Positions 1 to 6,937 of a stretch of 17,799 nt of DNA are shown in pieces (positions within the stretch are counted from its first letter, which is position 1; the number at the start of each line of letters is the position of its first letter). The notes beneath the pieces were generated by a model. It was not told where the DNA came from. It did not search any database and saw nothing but the letters and a program-made list of their open reading frames with translations. A program made the position numbers and the translations under genes. The DNA is from DASZYT01 sp035545275 (lineage in GTDB: Bacteria > Patescibacteriota > Saccharimonadia > Saccharimonadales > UBA4665): the NCBI GenBank assembly GCA_035545275.1, contig DASZYT010000013.1:1-17799 (forward strand), in the 5' to 3' direction.

Positions 1-153
1 GAAATGAAAGCAGCGGCCGCAGCAATGCAGAGCGCAACTTATAGTTACACCGTGGAAGTAATCGCCAAAGCTGTCGAAAACGGCATGGAGGCGTCGGCAC
101 GTAACCCTATACAACTCATAGACCCCAACACCATCCGCACCAGCAACTTTTAG
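1..153 (+). CDS. C-terminal fragment of an unidentified protein (5' end outside window)
   Basis: An open frame runs from the first base to a TAG at 151-153 and encodes the last 50 residues of a protein. The tail starts with an Ala-rich run (five Ala after Met-Lys) and ends in IRTSNF. No family motif is recognisable. An ATG at position 4 cannot be judged as a start because nothing upstream is visible, so I treat the gene as 5'-truncated. It converges on hpt with only 10 bp between the two stop codons. A short hairpin (GCCGC/GCGGC, 160-175) sits at the junction but has no U-tract. Confidence 0.55.
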   Translation, partial: EMKAAAAAMQSATYSYTVEVIAKAVENGMEASARNPIQLIDPNTIRTSNF

Positions 154-159
154 TACCCG

Positions 160-175
160 GCCGCTATAACGCGGC
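160..175. other. Small hairpin at a convergent gene junction
   Basis: GCCGC (160-164), six-base loop, GCGGC (171-175). It overlaps the hpt stop codon. Neither strand has a U-run after it, so calling it an intrinsic terminator is weak. Confidence 0.25.
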
Positions 176-799
176 AGTCGCAAGCACATCTGCAGTAACT
201 GGCGTGACTTTATACACGCTATCAAGATGGCGGTACTGTTGGTCAATATCCAGCCCATAGCCAATCACAAAATCATTACCCAGCTCAAAGCCGGCATGGA
301 GAGCCGTTCCGCCTAATATGTTCTCGGCACGAGCAGGGTTGTTTTTAACCACAGCCGCAGCTACCTCTAGCGAAGCGGGATGATGAGCTCGCAGGCTTGG
401 TATAAGCCAATCTAGCGTCAGGCCACTGTCGACAATGTCTTCGACCACCAGCACATGCTTATCTGCCAATGAATCCGAAGGTGTACATTGCAAGCGAATT
501 ACGCCAGAGGATTGTCTTCCTGCATAGGAAGATGCTCGTACGTGATCGGCCGTAATATCCAGGTCCGGATTCACCCGCTGCGCGGCGCGCATGAGGTCAG
601 ATGCAAAGTGCATAGCCCCATTGAGCACTACCAACATGTGTATGGCGCCCCTCCCTGAATAGCGTTCAGCTAGTTCCTGCCCCATTTGATCGACACGTCT
701 TTGTATTTGTTCCGCAGGTAACACGCACTCTGTATTAAATAACCCCTCGCGCGTCCTTATAGTTCGTGGTAATTCTAAACCTTCAAGGCCAACTCCCAT
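164..799 (-). CDS. hpt: Hypoxanthine phosphoribosyltransferase
   Basis: This cytosolic purine-salvage enzyme joins hypoxanthine or guanine to PRPP, giving IMP or GMP. The 211-aa product carries the type I PRTase fold signatures. VVLNGAMHF (57-65) is the pyrophosphate loop, SSYAGRQSSG (90-99) the flexible catalytic loop, VLVVEDIVDSGLTL (116-129) the PRPP-binding acidic motif, and VIGYGLDIDQQYR (178-190) the C-terminal purine-binding motif. About 25 extra residues precede the usual HPRT start. The ATG at 799 is favoured by a strong AGAGGAGG four bases upstream. A promoter (TTGTGA, 17 bp, TATGCT) gives a leader of about 15 nt, so this is a conventional Shine-Dalgarno gene. It is divergent from the glycosidase gene. 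Salvage would suit a host-dependent CPR bacterium, which is inference. Confidence 0.93.
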   Translation of the reverse strand: MGVGLEGLELPRTIRTREGLFNTECVLPAEQIQRRVDQMGQELAERYSGRGAIHMLVVLNGAMHFASDLMRAAQRVNPDLDITADHVRASSYAGRQSSGVIRLQCTPSDSLADKHVLVVEDIVDSGLTLDWLIPSLRAHHPASLEVAAAVVKNNPARAENILGGTALHAGFELGNDFVIGYGLDIDQQYRHLDSVYKVTPVTADVLATAAL

Positions 800-819
800 T
801 CCGCCTCCTCTTTTGTCTT

Positions 820-848
820 AGCATAATCGTTTTATGCCAAACTCACAA
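820..848 (-). promoter_or_regulatory. hpt promoter
   Basis: Read on the minus strand: -35 TTGTGA (848-843), 17-bp spacer, -10 TATGCT (825-820). The leader holds AGAGGAGG just before the ATG at 799. Confidence 0.5.
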
Positions 849-891
849 AAATGTATTGTTGTAGTTTAGGCTACAGGATATTTTTCACTCA

Positions 892-920
892 CTGGCCGTT
901 AGGCTACATTGTCGTATACT
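892..920 (+). promoter_or_regulatory. Promoter of the GH63-like gene, probably leaderless
   Basis: The -10 TATACT (915-920) ends seven bases before the ATG at 928. A weak -35 CTGGCC (892-897) lies 17 bp upstream. No Shine-Dalgarno is present between the -10 and the ATG, so transcription should begin at or next to the start codon. Confidence 0.5.
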
Positions 921-927
921 AAAGCAT

Positions 928-2244
928 ATGCACGATGAGGATTTGCTGGCCAAGGCCAAGGAAGTTTTGAAACAAAACGACCGGGGTAACTACACCGTGC
1001 CCACCAACAAGCTTTATCCTCACCAGTGGCTGTGGGACAGCTGCTTTATCGCGATTGGGCTCAGGCACGTGGATGTCGAACGCGCCAAAATTGAACTGCT
1101 GAGCTTACTGCGTGGGCAGTGGCACAACGGCATGGTACCGCATATGATTTTTAGTGATGACCCGGCCTATGAGCGCGACCGCGACACCTGGCGCAGCTGG
1201 ACAAACCCTTTCGCACCTACCGATGTCGCCACCAGCGGCATCACTCAAGCTCCGATGTTAGCTGAAGCCATTGTGCAAGTCGGTAAAAAACTAGAATGGC
1301 CGGAGCGCCGCCTGTGGTATCGCAGTGTGTGGCCTGGGCTGCTAGCGTACCACCAGTGGCTTTATCGCGAGCGCGATCCGCACAACGAGGGTCTGGTGCT
1401 GCAAGTGCACCCCTGGGAAACTGGCCTCGACAATACGCCGCCCTGGATGAGTGAACTCCACACACATCTGTTGCCTGCATGGATCCGGGCCATCGAAAAA
1501 CTACGCCTTGACCCATTTATCACCATGCTACGGCGTGATACCCGTAGTGTGCCGGCCAACGAACGCTTTACCAACGTAGAAGTGTTGGCGCTGTACGACG
1601 CGCAGCGCCGTATGCGGCGCAAAGCCTACAACATCGACAAGGTACTGGACCATTCCCTATTCATCATCGAAGACCTCACGTTCAATGCCATTTTGGTGCG
1701 TGCCAACGAGCACCTGCGTCACATCGCCAGCAGTATTCGCGAGGAGTTACCGCCGGAGCTGGAGACATGCATGGACAAGGGCAAAAAGGCCTTTGAGGAG
1801 CTGTGGGACCCGTACGGCTCACAATATTATTCGCGCGATTTTATCACCCACCGATTGCTTAAAGAGCCCTCCATTGCTTCGCTCATGCCCTTGTATGCCG
1901 GCTGCATTACCCAGGAGCGCGCCGAAACCATCGTACACTCGCTGGAAAACGAGCACATGTTCGGCACATCCTTTCCCGTGCCGTCCGTCCCCCTCAACTC
2001 GGTATGGTTTCAGCCCAAACGCTACTGGCAAGGCCCCACCTGGATAAACATGAACTGGCTGGTTATTGACGGGCTCAAGCGCTACGGCTTTCACGACCAT
2101 GCCGACGCGCTTACCGAAGTGTGCCTGGAGCTGGCACACAAAAATGGTATGAGCGAATATTTTGATCCCCTCACCGGCGAGCCACTGGGCGCGGACAACT
2201 TCAGCTGGACCGCCGCCTTGAGCATTGATTTATTGAAGAAATAA
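928..2244 (+). CDS. MGH1/GH63-like glycoside hydrolase
   Basis: A 438-aa (alpha/alpha)6-barrel glycosidase of the GH63/mannosylglycerate-hydrolase type. Recognisable segments are LYPHQWLWDSCF (29-40), GQWHNGMVPHMIF (63-75), GITQAPMLAEA (104-114), HPWETGLDN (161-169), SVWFQPKRYWQGPTWINMNW (358-377) and the tail SEYFDPLTGEPLGADNFSW (409-427). By analogy with GH63 enzymes, Asp168 in ETGLDN and a Glu near 410 in the EYFDP segment are candidate catalytic acid and base. This assignment is family-based inference. No signal peptide is visible, so it is probably cytosolic, acting on an alpha-glucoside, compatible-solute glycoside or glycogen-like substrate. I cannot name the substrate. The next gene has its own promoter inside this 3' end, so the two need not be co-transcribed. 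Confidence 0.82.
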   Translation: MHDEDLLAKAKEVLKQNDRGNYTVPTNKLYPHQWLWDSCFIAIGLRHVDVERAKIELLSLLRGQWHNGMVPHMIFSDDPAYERDRDTWRSWTNPFAPTDVATSGITQAPMLAEAIVQVGKKLEWPERRLWYRSVWPGLLAYHQWLYRERDPHNEGLVLQVHPWETGLDNTPPWMSELHTHLLPAWIRAIEKLRLDPFITMLRRDTRSVPANERFTNVEVLALYDAQRRMRRKAYNIDKVLDHSLFIIEDLTFNAILVRANEHLRHIASSIREELPPELETCMDKGKKAFEELWDPYGSQYYSRDFITHRLLKEPSIASLMPLYAGCITQERAETIVHSLENEHMFGTSFPVPSVPLNSVWFQPKRYWQGPTWINMNWLVIDGLKRYGFHDHADALTEVCLELAHKNGMSEYFDPLTGEPLGADNFSWTAALSIDLLKK

Positions 2245-2253
2245 TTGTATAGT
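2225..2253 (+). promoter_or_regulatory. Promoter of the 2262 gene, inside the glycosidase 3' end; leaderless
   Basis: -35 TTGATT (2225-2230), exactly 17 bp, -10 TATAGT (2248-2253). The ATG at 2262 follows eight bases later with no Shine-Dalgarno. The -35 lies within the last codons of the upstream gene. Confidence 0.6.
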
Positions 2254-2261
2254 CACTAAAA

Positions 2262-2762
2262 ATGACAGAGGCATTGCAAGATAGCGAAGAAGTGACTTTG
2301 ATGCCGGCCGACACAGACCCGGCGTTATTGCAAGAATACGCTCAACTGAGCACGTCATACCGCGCTGCGCGGAGCGATATTGTGCAGCACCGGCAAGATC
2401 CCACCATTGCGAGTGAGTATGCGCGGCGAGCCTGCGTGCTCGCATCTACACTCGGTCGCCCTGCCGAAGCAAGTGTATGGATAATGGACGGGCTAGAGTC
2501 TTTGGCTGGCCGAAGTGACATGCCAGCCAACCTCGCACGCCTCCGCTTACTTGTATCCGGCACAAGCGCACTTAAGCCCTTCATGCCAAAACGGAAAGAC
2601 GATAGCGACATAACCGCCTTTGCGGAGAGTATGATAGACGGGTACGAAAAAGAACTTATTGCAGCGCGCCTGCAGAAAGTCGCGGGGAGCAAGGCCCTAG
2701 CCCTATTTATGGGCCACAAGCCGCGCCGCGGCCGCACTAAAAAAGAGCCGCCTCGATTTTAA
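2262..2762 (+). CDS. Unknown mostly helical protein with basic tail
   Basis: The 166-aa product is not recognisable. It reads as a soluble, mostly alpha-helical protein: helical segments around 24-75 and 112-150, an Arg-rich middle, and a strongly basic C-terminus, PRRGRTKKEPPRF (154-166). There is no signal peptide, membrane segment or Cys motif. The ATG at 2262 is chosen because a canonical promoter ends eight bases before it. The stop overlaps the stop of the convergent PQ-loop-like gene by four bases, and its last codons form one arm of that gene's terminator. The basic tail could bind nucleic acid, which is speculation. Confidence 0.65.
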   Translation: MTEALQDSEEVTLMPADTDPALLQEYAQLSTSYRAARSDIVQHRQDPTIASEYARRACVLASTLGRPAEASVWIMDGLESLAGRSDMPANLARLRLLVSGTSALKPFMPKRKDDSDITAFAESMIDGYEKELIAARLQKVAGSKALALFMGHKPRRGRTKKEPPRF

Positions 2763-2770
2763 TCGGCGGC
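2747..2770 (-). terminator. Intrinsic terminator of the rmuC/PQ-loop transcript, inside an opposing coding region
   Basis: GCCGCC (2747-2752) pairs with GGCGGC (2765-2770), continued by GAT/ATC across a two-base bulge. Leaving the hairpin on the minus strand, the sequence is TCTTTTTTAG, a good U-tract. The hairpin spans both convergent stop codons and uses the last coding bases of the plus-strand gene. Confidence 0.7.
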
Positions 2771-3346
2771 AGTTCGCCTGCCTAAAGCCAGCCCCAGGTA
2801 TTTTGCCGTCAGCACTCCATAATTTCCTATGGTGAGATAGACCGGATACAACAGCAAATCAAACTGCACCTTTCCCACCGACAGTGCGCCCAAAAGCGCC
2901 GAAGTGCCAACAAAAAACCACGTAATGGTCGTTTCGCTGCCCGGGTCCAAAAACGTCTTGCGAATCGTCAGAACCACTCCGGAAATATCTGCCAGTACCA
3001 CACCACACAACGCCAGCGTAGGCGAATGGGCCACCAGCGAAATGACGACTCCGGCCGCGGCAATGATGAGGGCAATGCGGTCCAGCCACGTCCAGCCACC
3101 CACGCCGTACTTCAGCGACAACAAGAAGACAATAATGCTGCCCAGCCCATCAAGCCCCACAAACAGCAGCGACCAACCACCGTGCAGGCTGAGCTGCGAT
3201 ATAAAGGCAATAGTGCCCAGCACACTCCAAATAAACCACGTGGCACGCTCGGGCTTGGTCTTGTGTTTCAGGATATCTATGAGGTACGGCGGAGCACCGG
3301 CCACCAAAATAAGGCCAGAAAGTATGGCAAATATTTCAGCCGCCAC
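2759..3346 (-). CDS. PQ-loop/SWEET-like integral membrane protein
   Basis: The 195-aa protein has about seven hydrophobic segments (near 6-24, 36-52, 58-78, 88-106, 110-128, 141-158, 163-186). GAPPYLIDILKHKTKPERAT (17-36) followed by WFIW resembles the PQ-loop pattern of SWEET-like carriers. A second copy, around VLTIRKTFLDPGSETTITWF (125-144), suggests an internal repeat of three-helix bundles. The substrate is unknown. The start is a GTG directly after the rmuC TAA in the same reading frame. GAGG at the end of rmuC, five bases upstream, supports it as a coupled start. It would be made from the rmuC transcript. The PQ-loop call rests on pattern resemblance. Confidence 0.7.
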   Translation of the reverse strand: MAAEIFAILSGLILVAGAPPYLIDILKHKTKPERATWFIWSVLGTIAFISQLSLHGGWSLLFVGLDGLGSIIVFLLSLKYGVGGWTWLDRIALIIAAAGVVISLVAHSPTLALCGVVLADISGVVLTIRKTFLDPGSETTITWFFVGTSALLGALSVGKVQFDLLLYPVYLTIGNYGVLTAKYLGLALGRRTAAD

Positions 3347-4423
3347 TTAGTCCTCGCCGTCGGTCGGGCGCTCAAGCAGCAGCGGCTCCACGCCAGGGCT
3401 CTCGCCGGCTATGCGCGTCACATCTTTGTCAATTTTGCCCAGTTCTTTATGGGCGTTGTTGTAGTGGTTGACCGTTGTACCCAGGCTGCTACCCAGCTTT
3501 TGCATAAATTGTTCGTAGGCACCGATGTGCCGGCCCAACTGGCCCACGCGCAGCTGGATATCTTTGGCGGTTTCCTCTATCTGCAGGCTGCGCAAGCCTT
3601 GTAGCACCGTTTGCAGGTACGCCATAAAGGTGGTGGGGCTCACAATGATGACGTGCTTGTCGCGAAAGGCATACTCGATAAGGTCGCGGCCCGACGTGCC
3701 GGTAGTGCCCACCTTATTGCTGAGCAAGTCGTAATAAATGGCCTCGGATGGGATGAACATAAACGCGTAATCCATGGTGTTTTCGGCGGGCCGGATGTAC
3801 TTGGCGGTCTCGTCGATGCGGTTTTTGAGGTCCGATTTGAACAGTTTCACCAGGGCTTCGCGGCGCAGTTTGTCTTTTTCGTCCAGCAGGCGGTTGTAGT
3901 TTTCCAGGCTGAATTTGCTGTCCACCGGCAGCACCTTTTTCTTGTCCAAGAAGATGGCCGCGTCCACGGCCTCGCCATCCTTGAAGCGGTACTGCAGCTC
4001 AAAGCGGTCGGGCGGCAGCACGTTTTCCAGTACTTGGTTTAGGTAGTATTCACCCAGCACACCGCGCTGCTTGGGATTACTCAGCACATTTTGCAGCACC
4101 TTCAGCTCGTCGGTGATGCTCATGACTTGCTTGTTGGACTCTTTGAGCTCGGTAAGGTTTTTGGTGACCTCGGTGATAAGCTTGGTGCTTTCGGCAAACT
4201 GCTTCTGGAGGCTGCCCAGCATCATGGACTGATTTTTGTCGAGGCGCTCGGTGAGCTTGTCTTGCAAGCCCTCTTTCAGCTGGGACACACTTTGGTTTAG
4301 CGCCGTCAGGTCTTGCTTCAATAGCAGTGCACTGCCCTCATCTGGCTTTGCACCTTGCTGCCGTAGCAGCAAAAAGCCCATAGCCAGCACCAGCACTCCC
4401 AAAACAATTACCGCAATAATCAT
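3347..4423 (-). CDS. rmuC: RmuC-family DNA recombination protein
   Basis: The 358-aa protein has one N-terminal membrane anchor (2-20), a long coiled coil (about 30-115) and the RmuC domain (about 118-310). Domain marks are QRGVLGEYYLNQVLENVLP (119-137), a nuclease-like core with DAAIF (154-158) and LPVDSKFSLENY (165-176), AFMFIPSEAIYYDLL (220-234), and VSPTTFMAYLQTV (261-273). In E. coli RmuC limits recombination at inverted repeats, and the family has a PD-(D/E)XK-like core. Here the Asp154/Asp168-x-Lys170 spacing fits that core. The ATG at 4423 follows a TAAAAT by six bases with no Shine-Dalgarno, so it looks leaderless. The TAA stop is directly followed by the next gene's GTG. Confidence 0.9.
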   Translation of the reverse strand: MIIAVIVLGVLVLAMGFLLLRQQGAKPDEGSALLLKQDLTALNQSVSQLKEGLQDKLTERLDKNQSMMLGSLQKQFAESTKLITEVTKNLTELKESNKQVMSITDELKVLQNVLSNPKQRGVLGEYYLNQVLENVLPPDRFELQYRFKDGEAVDAAIFLDKKKVLPVDSKFSLENYNRLLDEKDKLRREALVKLFKSDLKNRIDETAKYIRPAENTMDYAFMFIPSEAIYYDLLSNKVGTTGTSGRDLIEYAFRDKHVIIVSPTTFMAYLQTVLQGLRSLQIEETAKDIQLRVGQLGRHIGAYEQFMQKLGSSLGTTVNHYNNAHKELGKIDKDVTRIAGESPGVEPLLLERPTDGED

Positions 4424-4429
4424 GCTTAT

Positions 4430-4458
4430 ATTTTACGCTACCGGCTGGGCTTTAGCCA
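4430..4458 (-). promoter_or_regulatory. rmuC promoter, probably leaderless
   Basis: On the minus strand: weak -35 TGGCTA (4458-4453), 17 bp, -10 TAAAAT (4435-4430), six bases, then the ATG. The -35 reaches into the stop region of the upstream 61-aa gene. Confidence 0.45.
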
Positions 4459-4637
4459 TTTTTACAGAGAATGTCGTCGGCCAGCTGACCCTTGAAGCCC
4501 GGGTGGTCCTGGCGGTACTGCGCGGCACGGCTGCAGGCCGCCTTTTGTGCATCATCCTTTACAAGATGATAGATAGTGGCACCAGCACCGGTAACGACCG
4601 CCAAGATGATTAACCCGATTATCAAAAGCTTTACCAT
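4452..4637 (-). CDS. 61-aa single-span membrane-anchored or secreted protein
   Basis: The product is 61 aa from the ATG at 4637. MVKLLIIGLIILAVVTGAGA is a hydrophobic N-terminal segment (signal anchor or signal peptide). A polar tail with two Cys follows (AACSRAAQY and DILCKNG), which could form a disulfide outside the membrane. The frame could open at a TTG at 4652, but that codon precedes a perfect TATAAT (4649-4644). I therefore take the ATG six bases after that hexamer. No family is recognised. It lies between the ZIP and rmuC genes with 7 and 28 bp gaps, and each neighbour appears to have its own promoter. Confidence 0.65.
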   Translation of the reverse strand: MVKLLIIGLIILAVVTGAGATIYHLVKDDAQKAACSRAAQYRQDHPGFKGQLADDILCKNG

Positions 4638-4643
4638 GACTTT

Positions 4644-4649
4644 ATTATA
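4644..4649 (-). promoter_or_regulatory. -10 box of the 61-aa gene, overlapping the ZIP gene stop codon
   Basis: A consensus TATAAT on the minus strand (4649-4644) contains the TAA stop of the ZIP gene (4647-4645) and precedes the ATG at 4637 by six bases. No clear -35 is visible at 16-18 bp. Confidence 0.5.
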
Positions 4650-5370
4650 CAAACCTCGTTACGATAAATATAAATGCCGCGCCTAACACCGTGAGGGAAA
4701 TGGTGCTATATGACGAATGGTGGCTGTGGGCTTGGGGCAAAATTTCGCTGGCGCCGATGTACAGCAAAAAGCCGGCAAAAAAGCCCAGATAGAGCACCAA
4801 GCCCGCGTCAGATGCGTGATAAAACAGCGTGCTGGCTGCACCTAGCACCGGCGCGATGGCATCCAATAACAGGAACATCCACGACCGGCGGCGATTGTTT
4901 TTGTTTAAGAGCATGAGGTTGACGGTGTTAAGGCCATCGGTAAAGTCGTGTGCGATAACCGCAATGGCTACGGCAATGCCTACGGTATTGCCCGCCTGAA
5001 AACCCAGACCAATGCCCACGCCGTCCAAAAAGCTGTGGCCGCTCAAGGCCAGTGCGCTGGCCATGCCCACGTCGGGGTGGTGGTGCACCTCATATTCCGA
5101 CTCTTGCGTGTGGTGTATGAGGATAGACTTTTCGATGACATGAAACAGCAAAAACCCCACCACCAGGGCAATCATTGCCCCTGTGGCGCTGCGACCTTGG
5201 GTCTCGAGCGATTTGAATATTTCGGGTAGCAAGTCAAACGCCACCACGCCCAGCAGTACGCCAGCCGTATAGCCGAGCAAACGGTGCAGCTTGTCTTGAT
5301 TTTTCAGGCCGGTTATTCCCCCCAATAGCGTGGAGAAAAACGTACCGACGGCAAGTAATAGCGGAACCAT
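4645..5370 (-). CDS. ZIP-family metal transporter
   Basis: The 241-aa polytopic membrane protein probably imports a divalent metal (Zn, Fe or Mn) into the cytoplasm. Both ZIP metal-site helices are clear: HSFLDGVGIGLGF (112-124) and IAHDFTDGLNTVNLM (139-153). A His-rich loop (HH at 86-87, HHH at 96-98) lies between helices 3 and 4, as usual in the family. The second motif has HD where many ZIPs have HE, which is still a metal ligand. The frame extends upstream to ATG 5382 and GTG 5427. I place the start at ATG 5370 because a TTGGTA-17-TAGAAT promoter covers the upstream ATG and because residue 1 then sits at the start of helix 1. Confidence 0.88.
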   Translation of the reverse strand: MVPLLLAVGTFFSTLLGGITGLKNQDKLHRLLGYTAGVLLGVVAFDLLPEIFKSLETQGRSATGAMIALVVGFLLFHVIEKSILIHHTQESEYEVHHHPDVGMASALALSGHSFLDGVGIGLGFQAGNTVGIAVAIAVIAHDFTDGLNTVNLMLLNKNNRRRSWMFLLLDAIAPVLGAASTLFYHASDAGLVLYLGFFAGFLLYIGASEILPQAHSHHSSYSTISLTVLGAAFIFIVTRFV

Positions 5371-5380
5371 GATTATTCTC

Positions 5381-5409
5381 ATTCTACATGAGTAAACGCC
5401 GGCTACCAA
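5381..5409 (-). promoter_or_regulatory. ZIP gene promoter, near-leaderless
   Basis: On the minus strand: -35 TTGGTA (5409-5404), 17 bp, -10 TAGAAT (5386-5381), ten bases, then ATG 5370. No Shine-Dalgarno lies between. The -10 overlaps the upstream in-frame ATG at 5382, which argues against that start. Confidence 0.55.
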
Positions 5410-5429
5410 CGGGCGCGAAACGCTCACGG

Positions 5430-5458
5430 TTGCGTTTTATAAAATGTGGTTGGATAAT
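5430..5458 (+). promoter_or_regulatory. Promoter of the 5467 gene, leaderless
   Basis: -35 TTGCGT (5430-5435), exactly 17 bp, -10 GATAAT (5453-5458), eight bases, then ATG 5467. No Shine-Dalgarno is present. The same -35 hexamer serves the 8004 gene. Confidence 0.55.
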
Positions 5459-5466
5459 TATATGCA

Positions 5467-6057
5467 ATGAGTGCACAAGTAGCCGAGATTCAGCCTTTGC
5501 CGGGTGGATTATATGCGTCGCTTAACATCGATGAACGAATCGCCGCCCGCAGGCTAGGCCTTCATGATGTTGCCATCGCACTCGACGATGGTGCCGTCAC
5601 TGCTAAGGTGTGGTTTGCCACCCCTGCTTGTAGCGACGCATCCGAGGTGGCTATGGCTGCTGAGATCGAAGGGAGAGGTATATGGGTAGGCGACGTACCG
5701 ACAAGTGCAATCATACCCACACCCGGTACCCCAGGCTTTAAACCTGAAACCTATGCCACCAGGATCCTTGATCGTGCTGTGTATCCGGCTCGGAGCCGCA
5801 ACGACGCCGTCCGGTACATGGCCGGTGTATTACCTCCTACGGTCGAGCCAGAACGAGCCGCCCCAAGAACCGATGAGTTTCAGGAGGCATCCCGACCACC
5901 GGTTGGCAAAATAACTTTGGGTCGGCTAGAAGAAGCTTTTGTCTTTGCTTCAGCTGTTTTGCCCCCTCGTGTGTCGAAATTTCTCATCCGCACAGTAATG
6001 AGGGGCACCGTCAGACAGCTACAACAAACTATCCCTGTTCCCATACTCCCCGGGTAA
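5467..6057 (+). CDS. Unknown 196-aa soluble protein
   Basis: No family is recognised. Residues 1-60 read as a small mixed alpha/beta region (DVAIALDDGAVTAKVWFAT). A Pro-rich stretch follows (TSAIIPTPGTPGFKPETYAT), then charged and Pro-rich linkers, then a hydrophobic amphipathic segment near 155-175. There is no signal peptide and no classical membrane span. The start is set by a 17-bp-spaced promoter whose -10 ends eight bases before the ATG. The gene is divergent from the ZIP gene and ends just before a strong bidirectional terminator shared with the secreted protein gene on the other strand. Confidence 0.65.
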   Translation: MSAQVAEIQPLPGGLYASLNIDERIAARRLGLHDVAIALDDGAVTAKVWFATPACSDASEVAMAAEIEGRGIWVGDVPTSAIIPTPGTPGFKPETYATRILDRAVYPARSRNDAVRYMAGVLPPTVEPERAAPRTDEFQEASRPPVGKITLGRLEEAFVFASAVLPPRVSKFLIRTVMRGTVRQLQQTIPVPILPG

Positions 6058-6077
6058 TCTGATGAATGTACCTTAGT

Positions 6078-6108
6078 AAAAGACCCTGCGGTTTTGGCAG
6101 GGTCTTTT
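6078..6108. terminator. Bidirectional intrinsic terminator
   Basis: AAAAGACCCTGC (6078-6089), seven-base loop, GCAGGGTCTTTT (6097-6108): a perfect 12-bp inverted repeat with GC core and terminal U-runs on both strands. It lies between the convergent genes ending at 6057 and 6128. Confidence 0.88.
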
Positions 6109-6127
6109 AGGGGCAAGATACGTACTA

Positions 6128-6937
6128 TTATTCTATCTTGCTGGCGTCTGAGCCAAACGCAGTTTTGAGGTTGTTGACTGCGGTTTGCAGAGCGGTGTTG
6201 AAGGCCGCATCGGCAGCCTTGAAAGCAGCGTTGCGTGTCTGCGCCAGTTGCTTCACCTGCTGGCCAACGGCGTTGTCACTCTTGCGATCGCTCTGGAAAG
6301 TAGTGCGAGCAGTCTTAAGTGCCGTCACGAGATCCTGCCGGACGGTAGCCGCCGCGGTACCGTTCTGGCACTCTGTCGTGGCTTGGGTAAATGCAGTTTG
6401 CACTGCTTGCTGGAAGGCATCGGCTTGGCTGGTTACACTCGTACGGTGCGAGGCAACAGCAGCCTGTACTCCACTCCTAAAGGCACTCCGCGCCGTGTCA
6501 TAGGCAGCGCGACGGGTAGTTACCGCCTGGTTGACAGCGTTTTCAAAGGTCGTGACGGCAGTTTTTTCGCTGTCGGTCGTGGCCTTGGCTTCGAGCGCCT
6601 TGAACGCATCAGTACGTTTTTGGTCGGCGGCACTTCGGGCGGCTGTCACCTTTTGGTCGGTAGACTGGGCGAGACCGGTAAGTTTGGTGTTTTGCTGGCT
6701 CCAAGCATCGCTAACTTTGCCTTTCAGGGTGTCGACTTTACTCGTAAATGCGGTTTCTCTGTTGGCCAAGGCAGAGCAGAAACCACCCGCAGAATTGCTG
6801 CCGTTAGTGTCGGCCATCATAGGACGGCCAACCGCAAGGGCGGTACTGCTTACCGGCATGATAACGGTTGCAGCAATTGCCGCTGACGAGCCAAATATGG
6901 CAATTTTTTGTGGAATATTCCTAAAGAGTCGATTCAT
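6128..6937 (-). CDS. Secreted Ala/Thr-rich coiled-coil protein
   Basis: A 269-aa protein with a signal peptide: basic start MNRLFRNIPQK, hydrophobic core FGSSAAIAATVIM, likely cleavage after SSTALA near residue 35. The mature part is almost entirely helical and rich in Ala, Thr, Gln and Lys. It has repeated segments of the type TRRAAYDTARSAFRSGVQAA and QTRNAAFKAADAAFNTALQT, suggesting long amphipathic helices. Two Cys (GGFCSAL and TECQNG) could form a disulfide. No known domain is recognised. The ATG has AGGAGGAG six bases upstream, and the gene starts 17 bases inside the pilin-like gene. The two are therefore probably translated together and may act together at the cell surface, which is inference. 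Confidence 0.78.
   Translation of the reverse strand: MNRLFRNIPQKIAIFGSSAAIAATVIMPVSSTALAVGRPMMADTNGSNSAGGFCSALANRETAFTSKVDTLKGKVSDAWSQQNTKLTGLAQSTDQKVTAARSAADQKRTDAFKALEAKATTDSEKTAVTTFENAVNQAVTTRRAAYDTARSAFRSGVQAAVASHRTSVTSQADAFQQAVQTAFTQATTECQNGTAAATVRQDLVTALKTARTTFQSDRKSDNAVGQQVKQLAQTRNAAFKAADAAFNTALQTAVNNLKTAFGSDASKIE

Noticed and set aside
3611..4042. Plus-strand frame (143 aa) opposite rmuC
   Set aside because: Val/Gln-rich shadow of the RmuC domain with no ribosome site.
5371..5427. Longer start (GTG 5427 or ATG 5382) for the ZIP transporter
   Set aside because: The added residues are not ZIP-like and the region holds a 17-bp-spaced promoter whose -10 overlaps ATG 5382.
6185..6886. 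Long plus-strand frame (233 aa) opposite the secreted protein gene
   Set aside because: It is antisense to an Ala/Thr-rich gene with a clear signal peptide and ribosome site. GC-rich repetitive codons open the other strand, and its product has no sensible domain pattern.
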